Below are positions 1 through 6,430 of a DNA stretch of 10,775 nucleotides, piece after piece (position 1 is the stretch's first letter; the number at the start of each line of letters is the position of its first letter). The stretch comes from Aromatoleum sp. (lineage in GTDB: Bacteria; Pseudomonadota; Gammaproteobacteria; Burkholderiales; Casimicrobiaceae), in NCBI GenBank assembly GCA_010365205.1, contig JAAFGU010000049.1, positions 1 through 10,775 of the forward strand, given 5' to 3'. Below the pieces are notes generated by a model that ran no database searches, was not told the DNA's origin, and saw nothing but the letters and a program-made list of their open reading frames with translations. A program made the position numbers and the translations under genes.

Positions 1-509
1 GCGACGCCGGGGCGGCCGATGCGCATTTTCGCGCGTCGCTCGCCGCCGATCCGCGCGACGCGTACACGCGCGGCGCCTATGCCGATTTTCTGCTCGACTC
101 GGCGCGTCCGAAAGAAGTCGTCGCGATGCTCGCCGACGATACGCGCAACGACGCGCTGCTGCTGCGCCTCGCGCTGGCCGAGGCGCAGCTGCCGGAGGCA
201 CAGGCATCTTTCGACGCGCATCGTGCGGATCTGGCGGCGCGCTTTGCCGCATCGCGCCAGCGCGGCGACACCGTGCATCGACGCGAGGAAGCCCGGTTCC
301 GGCTGGAACTCGAACGCGACGCGGCCGGCGCATTGGCGCTTGCCCGCGCCAACTGGCAGGTGCAGCGGGAGCCCGCCGATCTGCGCATTCTGGCCGAATC
401 GGCGCGCGCCGCCGGCGACTCCGCGGCGCTCAGGATCGCGACCGACTGGATCGCGGCAAACCGGCTCGAGGACCGCAGGCTTGGTGCGCTGGCCGGAGGT
501 CAACGATGA
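1..509 (+). CDS. TPR-like helical repeat protein, C-terminal part (5' end outside window)
   Basis: The reading frame whose first full codon is at base 3 is open from the left edge to the TGA at 507-509, so this is the C-terminal part (about 168 residues) of a longer protein. The residues are Ala/Leu/Arg/Glu-rich and read as paired amphipathic helices. Segments such as AHFRASLAADPRDAYTRGAY, followed by AD-F-L, match the spacing of tetratricopeptide repeats (small-large-Ala pattern, D-P-R turn). No catalytic motif is visible. An internal ATG at 126 exists, but the repeat pattern continues upstream of it, so it is not the likely start. The stop overlaps the next ATG by 4 bp (ATGA), which suggests translational coupling with the HupE-like gene. 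The role is unknown; a scaffold or accessory role for the neighbouring membrane protein is only inference from the coupling. Confidence 0.75.
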   Translation, partial: DAGAADAHFRASLAADPRDAYTRGAYADFLLDSARPKEVVAMLADDTRNDALLLRLALAEAQLPEAQASFDAHRADLAARFAASRQRGDTVHRREEARFRLELERDAAGALALARANWQVQREPADLRILAESARAAGDSAALRIATDWIAANRLEDRRLGALAGGQR

Positions 510-1663
510 AGCGCCTCGCCGTCATCTTCTTGCTGCTCGCCGTGATGGCGGCGGCCCCGGCACACGCGCACAAGGCGAGTGATGCTTACTTGACGATTAC
601 CCGCGACGGCGCCGCGCTCACCGGCCAGTGGGACATCGCGTTGCGCGATCTGGACAATGCGCTGTCGCTCGACGCCAACGGCGACGGTGAGATCACCTGG
701 GGCGAACTCCGCGCGCGCCACGCGGACATCGCCGCGTACGCACTGCCGCGGCTAAGTGTCTCCTCCGGCGGCGAGACCTGCCCCCTCGCGGTGACGGCGA
801 ATCTCGTCGACCGGCATACCGACGGCGCGTACGCGGTGCTCACGCTCGCCGGCACCTGCGCGCAGCCTGGACCGACGCTGGCGATCGACTACCGGCTTTT
901 CGCCGAAATCGATCCCCAGCACCGCGGATTGCTCAACTATGTCGAAGGCGGCGCGAGTCGCAGCGCGATCTTTTCGCCGGAAACGCCGCGACGGATCGTT
1001 GGCGGCGACAGCGGCGGCCCGCTCGCCCAGTTCCTGACGTACGTCTACGAAGGCGTCTGGCACATCTGGACGGGTTTCGACCACGTGCTTTTCCTCATTT
1101 CGTTGTTGCTGCCGGCGGTACTCGTTCGCCGCGACGGCGCGTGGCGCCCGGCCGCGGGTTTTCGCGCGGCGTTCGTCGACGTCGCGAAAATCGTCACCGC
1201 GTTCACGCTCGCGCACTCGATCACCTTGTCGCTGGCCGCACTCGGCATCGTCACGCTGCCCTCGCGCTGGATCGAGTCGGCGATCGCGGCGTCGGTGGTG
1301 CTCGCCGCGCTCAACAACCTGTTCCCTGTCGTCGCCAACGGACGCTGGATCGCCGCATTGGCGTTCGGCCTGATTCACGGCTTCGGCTTCGCCGGCGCGC
1401 TGGCGGACCTGGGGTTGCCCACTGGTTCGCTGGCGCTGTCGCTTGCGGGATTCAACATCGGTGTGGAGTTGGGCCAGCTCGCGATCGTTTCGGCTTTTCT
1501 TCCGGCCGCGTTCGCGCTGCGCGCCACGTTCGCTTACCGCCGTATCGTGCTGGCCGGCGGCTCCCTCGCGATTGCGGCGATCGCCGGCGTATGGCTGGTC
1601 GAACGCGCCTTCGACGTCTCGCTGTTCTCTGCGCTGGCTGTATCGCTACGCGCGGCTTCGTAA
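506..1663 (+). CDS. HupE/UreJ-type membrane protein with EF-hand-like loop
   Basis: A 385-residue protein starting at the ATG that overlaps the preceding stop. Residues 1-22 form a signal peptide ending AHA. A periplasmic domain (about 23-170) follows, holding a canonical EF-hand loop at 56-67 (DANGDGEITWGE; ligand positions D56, N58, D60, E62, E67). From about 176 come six or so hydrophobic segments with the conserved polar motifs of the HupE/UreJ_2 family: HIWTGFDHVLF (H186, D192, H193), FTLAHSITL (H237), GLIHGFGFA (H291) and GFNIGVELGQ (E321). HupE and UreJ proteins are linked to nickel or cobalt entry for hydrogenase and urease. In this longer subfamily the substrate is often unproven, and no hydrogenase or urease gene is in view. 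It is transcribed with the upstream TPR gene and converges on the His-rich DMT gene, with 10 bp between the stops and no evident terminator. Confidence 0.85.
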   Translation: MKRLAVIFLLLAVMAAAPAHAHKASDAYLTITRDGAALTGQWDIALRDLDNALSLDANGDGEITWGELRARHADIAAYALPRLSVSSGGETCPLAVTANLVDRHTDGAYAVLTLAGTCAQPGPTLAIDYRLFAEIDPQHRGLLNYVEGGASRSAIFSPETPRRIVGGDSGGPLAQFLTYVYEGVWHIWTGFDHVLFLISLLLPAVLVRRDGAWRPAAGFRAAFVDVAKIVTAFTLAHSITLSLAALGIVTLPSRWIESAIAASVVLAALNNLFPVVANGRWIAALAFGLIHGFGFAGALADLGLPTGSLALSLAGFNIGVELGQLAIVSAFLPAAFALRATFAYRRIVLAGGSLAIAAIAGVWLVERAFDVSLFSALAVSLRAAS

Positions 1664-1673
1664 CGCTGCGTCT

Positions 1674-2720
1674 TCAGTGGGAATGCCGGTGATCGATGTC
1701 CGGAAAGTGCGCATGCCGGTGGCGCATCGACGCGTGTACGTGAGGGTGCGCGTGGGGCTCGCTGCCGTCCCACGTGAAGTCGTGGTCGTGCCGGTGATGG
1801 ACGTCGTGACGATGCATGTGCGCGTGCGCCGCGCGCTCGTGCGCATGCTCGTGCTCGTGCCGCTCGGCAAGGTGCAGCCAGACGCCGATTGCCATTAGGG
1901 CACCGGCCGCCGCCAGCTCGAGCGTGACGGCCTCGTGCTGAATCCATACCGCCAGCACCGCGCCGAAGAAGGGCGCGACGGAGAAGTACGCGCCGGTGCG
2001 CGCGGTTCCCAGATGGCGCAGTGCCAGCACGAACAACACCAGACTCACGCCGTAGCCGAGGAAGCCGACCGCGGCCGCCGCCGCGATGCGGCCGGTCGCG
2101 GGCAACGAATAACCCAGTCCAAGAGCCAGCGACAGCGTCACGCCGCCGGCCACGAGTCCCTTGAGCCCCGCGATCACCACGGCGTCGTTCGCCGCCACCT
2201 TGCGCGTCAGGTTGTTGTCCAGTGCCCAGCAGAGGCAAGCCGCGGCAACGAACAAGGCTCCGCGCACGAGCGCCGCGCTCGCCGGCGCCCACGACAACAC
2301 GACGCCGCCGGCGACGATCAACGCCATGCCAAGGGCGATTCGCCGATCGAAGTTCTCGCGAAACACGAACCATGCGATCAACGCCGTGAGCACCGCCTCG
2401 AGATTCAGCAGCAGCGAAGCCGTTGCGGCCGGCGTGGACGTCAGTCCGAACATCAGCAGCACCGGTCCGGCGACCCCGCCCGTGAGAATCGCGCCGCCGA
2501 GCCAGCCGAGATCGCGTCGCGTTGGCCATGCGACGGTGAACCCGGCCCCGGCGCGCAAACGGCGCAGGCCGAGCACGAACACCAGCCCGCAGCCGGAACC
2601 CGCGTAGAGCAATCCGGCGAGCACCAACGGGTGCATGTCGCCGACTAGGCTCTTGGCGAGCGGCGTGCTCGCGCCGAAAAGGGCTGCTGCTGCGAGAGCG
2701 TAGATCACACCATGTCGCAT
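1674..2720 (-). CDS. DMT/EamA family transporter with histidine-rich C-terminal tail
   Basis: A 348-residue inner-membrane carrier. Two EamA repeats are visible (about 5-144 and 152-285), giving roughly ten membrane segments; the opening AAALFGASTPLAKSL and later RTGAYFSVAPFFGAV are typical of the drug/metabolite transporter superfamily. After residue 283 the chain becomes hydrophilic, and its last 66 residues hold 23 histidines (for example HEHEHAHE, HVHA, HRHSH at the end), a likely metal-binding cytoplasmic tail. It is the last gene of a putative zinc operon, 42 bp after znuB, so a role in moving, sensing or buffering Zn(II), Co(II) or Ni(II) is inferred; the direction of transport cannot be told. 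The ATG at 2720 is preceded by AGGATCGGACACC, a modest ribosome site, and lies inside a perfect 8-bp hairpin. DMT carriers are otherwise metabolite exporters, so the metal link rests on tail and context. Confidence 0.88.
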   Translation of the reverse strand: MRHGVIYALAAAALFGASTPLAKSLVGDMHPLVLAGLLYAGSGCGLVFVLGLRRLRAGAGFTVAWPTRRDLGWLGGAILTGGVAGPVLLMFGLTSTPAATASLLLNLEAVLTALIAWFVFRENFDRRIALGMALIVAGGVVLSWAPASAALVRGALFVAAACLCWALDNNLTRKVAANDAVVIAGLKGLVAGGVTLSLALGLGYSLPATGRIAAAAAVGFLGYGVSLVLFVLALRHLGTARTGAYFSVAPFFGAVLAVWIQHEAVTLELAAAGALMAIGVWLHLAERHEHEHAHERAAHAHMHRHDVHHRHDHDFTWDGSEPHAHPHVHASMRHRHAHFPDIDHRHSH

Positions 2721-2725
2721 GGTGT
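2707..2725 (-). promoter_or_regulatory. Perfect inverted repeat (8-3-8) over the start codon of the DMT gene
   Basis: ACACCATG, TCG, CATGGTGT on the plus strand is a perfect 8-bp inverted repeat with a 3-base loop. In the minus-strand mRNA it reads ACACCAUG-CGA-CAUGGUGU, so the AUG of the His-rich transporter (2718-2720) forms the loop-proximal end of the 5' arm. It could be an RNA hairpin that limits initiation, or a DNA operator. Codons 2-5 (Arg, His, Gly, Val) form the other half, so chance coding constraint is possible. Confidence 0.5.
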
Positions 2726-2762
2726 CCGATCCTACACCGCGGCTGCAACGCCGCGAAACTTC

Positions 2763-3536
2763 CTAGATCGCGCGCGCGGGTGCAGTTCCCTTTCGCGTCA
2801 CCACCTGCCAACCGACCGCGAGCACCACCAACGTCCACACGATTACCGGCCCGCTCGGCAGATCGAGGGTCGTCGACAGCAGCAGCCCGAGCGCGTAGCC
2901 GGCGGCGCCAATGGACCACGCCGCCGGCAGCCGGCCGCGCGCCATCCTCCGTGTGGCGAGCGGCGGCACGATCAGCGTCGCGAAGACGAGATAGAGGCCG
3001 ACGAGCTGGACGGACACGGTGACGGCAACGGCGAACAGGATGTAGAAACCGGTGCGACCGAGACGCTCGCGCCAGCCGAACCAGAGCAGCAGGATGACCG
3101 CGTACGCCGCGGCGGCCGACAGCAGGCGCGCGGGTTGCGACCACAGGATCTGCCCGACCAGCAGATCGCGCAGGTGTTCGCTGCCGTGAACGTTGCTGGC
3201 GAGCAGCAGCACGCTGCCGGTGGCGGCGAGGACGAAGACGACGCCGATCACGGCCTCCTGAACCTCCGGCCAGACTCGCTCGGTCCACGTCAGCAGCAGC
3301 GCGCCGCCAAGCGCTGCAGCTAGTGCCGCCAGTTGTACCCCCGCGCCCTGCGCCTCGAATCCGAGCTGATCGGCGAGCAGCACGCCGCAGCCGGCGATTT
3401 GCGCGATCGCGAGATCGATGAACACGATGCCTCGCGCCAGAACCTGCATACCCAGGGGTACGTGAGTCACCGTCACGAGCAGGCCCGCCGCCAGAGCCGG
3501 CAACAGGATCGACAGATCGATGGAGTCGACGTTCAT
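2763..3536 (-). CDS. znuB: Zinc/manganese-type ABC transporter permease (ZnuB-like)
   Basis: A 257-residue integral membrane protein of the ABC-3 family, which forms the inner-membrane channel of Zn/Mn/Fe uptake systems. About eight hydrophobic segments are seen. Family motifs are VPLGMQVLARGIVFIDLAIA (25-44, first helices), HGSEHLRDLLVGQILW (117-132, before the coupling region), LVFATLIVPP (182-191) and DLPSGPVIVW (225-234, near the C-terminus). The ATG at 3536 was chosen, not the upstream in-frame ATG at 3662: the N-terminus then fits the family, the extra 42 residues would be Arg-rich znuA antisense-like sequence in the wrong frame, and AAGGG lies 7 bases upstream. Its ATG overlaps the znuA stop by 4 bp, which implies coupled translation. 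No ATP-binding partner gene is present in the window, so energy must come from an ATPase encoded elsewhere if this is a normal importer. The metal (Zn versus Mn) is not certain. Confidence 0.87.
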   Translation of the reverse strand: MNVDSIDLSILLPALAAGLLVTVTHVPLGMQVLARGIVFIDLAIAQIAGCGVLLADQLGFEAQGAGVQLAALAAALGGALLLTWTERVWPEVQEAVIGVVFVLAATGSVLLLASNVHGSEHLRDLLVGQILWSQPARLLSAAAAYAVILLLWFGWRERLGRTGFYILFAVAVTVSVQLVGLYLVFATLIVPPLATRRMARGRLPAAWSIGAAGYALGLLLSTTLDLPSGPVIVWTLVVLAVGWQVVTRKGTAPARAI

Positions 3537-4447
3537 TGCGCGCCCTTGAGCAGGCGCGCGATGGTGTCCTCGAACAGTCCGAACAAATCCTTCGCGCTGT
3601 CGCTGCCGCCGACGGTGAACGGCAGCACGACCGCGTTGATCTTCGCGCGCTCGGCGATCCACTGTGACGCACGGTCACTCTGGTACGCGGCGCGCAGCAC
3701 CATCTTCACCGGCCGCTGCCGAATCGACTCCAGCACCGAGGACAGGTGGGCGGTCGTCGGCTCGATGCCGGGTTTGGGTTCCAATGTTGCGACCTCCTTC
3801 ATACCGAGCCAGTCGATGAGGTACGGAAACCCCTTGTGCTGGACGATGATCGCCACGCCCTTGAGCGGCGCCCCCTCGCGCTCCCAGCGGGCGATCGCGT
3901 TGCGCCAGCGTTCCTCGAACGATCGATAGCGCGCCTGATATGCGGCCGCGTTTGGTGGATCGAGTTCCGCCAGGCGCGCGGACAGCGCCGTGGCCACGCG
4001 CGCGATGTTGCGCGGATCGGTCTGGATGTGTGGATTGCCGCCCGGATGCACGTCGCCGTCGGCACGATCCAGCCGCGCGGGCCGTTCCAGCATCGACACC
4101 AGCGGCGACGCTTCCAGGTAACCCGGCTTGCCGGGCTGCACCTTCGGATTTCCCGCCTGCTGCAACACCAGCGGCAACCAGCCGATTTCCAGTTCGGCGC
4201 CGGTGGCGACGACGAGATCCGCGCCGCGCGCGCGTGCGATGAGGCTCGGTTTAGCCTCGACGTGGTGAGGGTCCTGCAGTGCGTTCGTCGCCGTGTAGAC
4301 CTTGACGTTGTCACCGCCCAGCACTTCGGTGAGCGCGCCCCACTCGGGCAGCGTCGCAAAGACGTTCAACGCGGCTTCGGCGGGGGGCAACCAAGCCGCA
4401 AGGAGCCAAACCGCCAGCGCCAGCAGCCAATGCAATCTGGATTTCAT
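3533..4447 (-). CDS. znuA: Periplasmic zinc-type metal-binding protein of an ABC transporter (ZnuA-like)
   Basis: A 304-residue cluster A-I solute-binding protein (ZnuA/TroA family). Residues 1-25 form a signal peptide ending PAEA, without a lipobox cysteine. Expected metal ligands are His61 in LQDPHHVEAKPS, His140 in GNPHIQTDP and His204 in VQHKGFPYL; the family stretch LEPKPGIEPTTAHL (222-235) follows. The long His/Asp-rich loop found in many ZnuA proteins is absent; only DGDVHPGGNPH is there. It should capture Zn(II), or less likely Mn(II), in the periplasm and hand it to the permease encoded next. The ATG at 4447 is preferred to that at 4477: it gives a clean signal peptide, and AGGAG (4455-4459) sits 7 bases upstream. 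That ribosome site overlaps the stop codon of the porin gene, so the genes are tightly linked. No Zur box was found nearby. Confidence 0.9.
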   Translation of the reverse strand: MKSRLHWLLALAVWLLAAWLPPAEAALNVFATLPEWGALTEVLGGDNVKVYTATNALQDPHHVEAKPSLIARARGADLVVATGAELEIGWLPLVLQQAGNPKVQPGKPGYLEASPLVSMLERPARLDRADGDVHPGGNPHIQTDPRNIARVATALSARLAELDPPNAAAYQARYRSFEERWRNAIARWEREGAPLKGVAIIVQHKGFPYLIDWLGMKEVATLEPKPGIEPTTAHLSSVLESIRQRPVKMVLRAAYQSDRASQWIAERAKINAVVLPFTVGGSDSAKDLFGLFEDTIARLLKGAQ

Positions 4448-4457
4448 GGTGACGCTC

Positions 4458-5858
4458 CTAGAACTTGTGCGCGCCATGCGCGCCGATGGTGAGGATGTAC
4501 TGGAGGAAAAGCTGGTTGTCGGTCACTTCCGGCCGCACTTTGCTTTGCGCAAGCTGCAAGCGCAGGCGGCTGAACTCCGACGGCGTCCAGTCGAACATCA
4601 TGGTGTAGCGCTGCGGGGCGAACGACGACGTCGCGAGATACGCCGCATTGGCGCCGTAATCGACCTGCCCGGGATCGAGCCGGTCGTAACGTGCGCCAAC
4701 TCGCCAGGTTGGCATGAATTGCCAGACCCCTTGCAGGTACCATCCCCGTTGCGGCGATCGATAGGCATCGGTTTGCGTCAGTGCGAGCTTGCCGTCGCTG
4801 TCATACGTCAGGTTGCCGCGTTCGCGGCGCCAGAAGTACTCGCCCTGCAGCTTGGCGCTGGTCGTCTGCGTATTGCCATTCGGCGCATATTTCCAGACGA
4901 AATCGGCGATCGCCACGTCGCTCACGCCGCTGAAGCCGATTGGCGCATCGTTCCCGAACGTATCGGTCTGCGTGTATTCGCGATCCTGGGCCTTGGTGTG
5001 CAGATACGACAGTCCGGCGCGCCAGCTGTGGCTGGCGCCGATGTCGCCGCCGGTATGGGCGTAGGCGACGACGGCGCCGGCGCCGTTGCGATTGCGTTGA
5101 TTTCCGGGAAAGCTGTCGCCATTGCCGATTTCGGCGCCGAACTCGAGGTACTGTTCAGTCGGCGCCACCCACTTCAACTGCAGACCGTCGTTGCCGTACT
5201 GCCCGCCGAGAAAAGTTTCGTACGCAAGCGGCGCGTCGACGAAGTCCCAGGCATGCTGATGTTGTTCGTTGAGGTAGCCCAGCCCCGAGAAGAAGCGGCC
5301 GAATTTCGGCGTGAGGCCGTCGGGCAGCGCCGTGACGATCCCGTAGGCTTCCTCGACCGAGACGGTGTTCGCCGGAGTCAACGAGACGATCAGGGTGCCG
5401 GCGAACTTGTCGTCGACGCTTGCCGACAGCGCGAGCTCCGACTCGCCGAGGCCCAATCCGCGGCGGCCGGGTCCGATGTCGCCGCCGGGCGCAAAGCCGG
5501 CGATCCGGTAGGCATTCGGGTCCTGCGAAAGGTTGGCGTAACGTCCCTGCAGCACGGCCGAGATGGCGGGATTGAACGCTGCGATGCCCGCCGCGGCGGA
5601 AGGAGCTGGCGCCGGCGCGGTGCTTGCGGCGACGGGCGTCGTCGTCGCTGGCTGCGTTGCAGGCGGCGCTGTCGCGGCTCTCGCTTCGGCATTCTTCAGC
5701 CTTTGCTCGAGCGCGTCGATCCTCGCTTCGTACGACTGTTTCAACTGCCGGATCTGGTCGCGGATTTCGGCGAAATCGGCGTCGGTGGCGGCACGGACGT
5801 CAGCCGCGAAAATCAGTGCGAGCGCCAAGGCGCTGCGCACCAGGAAGGGCCTGGACAC
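4458..5858 (-). CDS. Outer-membrane porin-like beta-barrel with N-terminal coiled coil, zinc operon type
   Basis: A 466-residue exported protein. Residues 1-23 are a signal peptide ending DVRA, 28-60 an amphipathic coiled coil (EIRDQIRQLKQSYEARIDAL and on), and 61-92 an Ala/Thr/Pro linker. The rest has alternating, aromatic-rich strands with Gly/Asn/Asp turns and ends in Phe (GAHKF), as outer-membrane barrels do. The stretch GYLNEQHQHAWDFVDAPLAY (194-213) holds H200 and H202 and could line a metal path, which is speculation. No TonB box is evident, so I read it as a porin, though database entries for such proteins may say TonB-dependent receptor. The start is a GTG (5856-5858): GAGGAG lies 7 bases upstream and the signal peptide fits, whereas upstream in-frame ATGs give an Arg-rich leader. 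It is directly upstream of znuA, suggesting metal entry across the outer membrane. The substrate is unproven. Confidence 0.8.
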   Translation of the reverse strand: MSRPFLVRSALALALIFAADVRAATDADFAEIRDQIRQLKQSYEARIDALEQRLKNAEARAATAPPATQPATTTPVAASTAPAPAPSAAAGIAAFNPAISAVLQGRYANLSQDPNAYRIAGFAPGGDIGPGRRGLGLGESELALSASVDDKFAGTLIVSLTPANTVSVEEAYGIVTALPDGLTPKFGRFFSGLGYLNEQHQHAWDFVDAPLAYETFLGGQYGNDGLQLKWVAPTEQYLEFGAEIGNGDSFPGNQRNRNGAGAVVAYAHTGGDIGASHSWRAGLSYLHTKAQDREYTQTDTFGNDAPIGFSGVSDVAIADFVWKYAPNGNTQTTSAKLQGEYFWRRERGNLTYDSDGKLALTQTDAYRSPQRGWYLQGVWQFMPTWRVGARYDRLDPGQVDYGANAAYLATSSFAPQRYTMMFDWTPSEFSRLRLQLAQSKVRPEVTDNQLFLQYILTIGAHGAHKF

Positions 5859-5887
5859 GATAGGACTCCTCAAGTCGGATCTGGATC

Positions 5888-5906
5888 GCGCCGCCGCGCG
5901 CGGCGC
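5888..5906. repeat. GC-only hairpin in the gap before the porin gene
   Basis: GCGCCG (5888-5893) pairs with CGGCGC (5901-5906) across a 7-base loop; an overlapping perfect palindrome GCCGCGCGCGGC fits as an alternative at 5893-5904. It lies in the 59-bp gap between the small secreted-protein gene and the porin gene. There is no T-run, so it is not a standard terminator; it could shape mRNA processing or be plain GC-rich sequence. Confidence 0.25.
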
Positions 5907-5917
5907 ACCGGAACGCG

Positions 5918-6247
5918 CTAAAGGAGGACGGGCGGGGCGCGGCTTTCGAAGTAGTGAGGTGCGGCGACCGTGCGCGTCGCGAACGCAAACCGCGGGCGTT
6001 CGTCGACGCCTGCGGCAGACGGCGCGGGCAAGCTGGTGTCGAATACGGCGTCCGCGCCGCCGGCGAGCAGCGCGCACTCCAAGCATGCCGACTGATCGAC
6101 CGGCATGTGGGCGCCGACGTCATGCGCCCGCGTCAGCAGCGGGCGCACATGCGCGAGCGCGTGGCGCTGTGACTCTGCCTGCAGGCCGACGAGCAGCAGC
6201 GACAGGAGGAAGCTGAGGACGAGCCGTGGCATGGCGAGGCGTGGCAT
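5918..6247 (-). CDS. Small exported His/Cys protein, DUF2946-like, first gene of the zinc-type operon
   Basis: A 109-residue predicted exported protein. Residues 1-25 are hydrophobic (MPRLAMPRLVLSFLLSLLLV, then GLQAE), consistent with a signal peptide. The mature part has histidines at 29, 33, 42 and 47, then a CxxC pair (C55, C58) in the segment SACLECALLAGG, and ends SRAPPVLL. A His cluster, a CxxC and a terminal R-A-P-P resemble DUF2946-type proteins often found near copper or zinc uptake genes; this is recollection of the pattern, not a search. Metal or redox sensing in the periplasm is a guess. It lies 59 bp upstream of the porin in the same direction and looks like the operon's first gene. 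The start could be 6247 or 6232 (residue 6 is also Met); neither has a convincing ribosome site, so the N-terminus is uncertain. Confidence 0.6.
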   Translation of the reverse strand: MPRLAMPRLVLSFLLSLLLVGLQAESQRHALAHVRPLLTRAHDVGAHMPVDQSACLECALLAGGADAVFDTSLPAPSAAGVDERPRFAFATRTVAAPHYFESRAPPVLL

Positions 6248-6430
6248 GGGGTGGCGGGAGCAATGAGCGCCGGGCGCAATCGCTAACCGGCAGACAAGTC
6301 TATCTCAACCGCAACCGGGTCGCAGTCGGCCGGACGGACGAGGGAGGATGGATCAGGGAGGACGGACCAGAGGGACAGAGCGCCTGCGCCGGAGCCTCAG
6401 GCGTATCGAAAGGCGGGGGCGTCGCGAGCG
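6248..6430. other. Intergenic region between the dioxygenase operon end and the zinc-type operon
   Basis: This 183-bp gap should hold the promoter of the small-protein/porin/znuAB/DMT operon (minus strand). I could not find a convincing -35/-10 pair: TTGAGA and TAGACT elements on the minus strand near 6300 are poor. No AT-rich Zur-type palindrome (GTTATNNNATAAC style) is present. Short symmetries seen are GCGCCGGGCGC (6267-6277) and AGACAAGTCT (6292-6301). CGCCTG (6381-6386) with CAGGCG (6398-6403) could form a weak hairpin downstream of the dioxygenase gene, without a T-run. No coding sequence is supported. Confidence 0.5.
6342..6369. repeat. Two adjacent 14-bp direct repeats
   Basis: GGGAGGATGGATCA (6342-6355) is followed directly by GGGAGGACGGACCA (6356-6369), differing at two T-to-C positions. 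The stretch is purine-rich and non-coding. It may be a simple slippage duplication; no regulator is recognised. Confidence 0.55.

Noticed and set aside
1664..1673. A bidirectional terminator between the convergent hupE-like and DMT genes
   Set aside because: Only 10 bp separate the stops, and I see no stem with a T-run around them.
1534..3678. A 714-codon minus-strand open frame across the DMT and znuB genes
   Set aside because: It is Arg/Ala-rich with no domain pattern and lies out of frame with two genes that show clear family motifs; long spurious frames are expected in GC-rich DNA.
4302..5921. A 539-codon plus-strand open frame opposite the porin and znuA genes
   Set aside because: The composition is Arg/Gly/Val-rich and mirrors third-position GC bias of the minus-strand porin gene, which has a signal peptide, ribosome site and barrel features.
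5859..6086. An N-terminal extension of the porin to an ATG at 6086
   Set aside because: It would be Arg/Pro-rich, would overlap most of the small upstream gene, and would hide the signal peptide; the GTG at 5858 has a good ribosome site.
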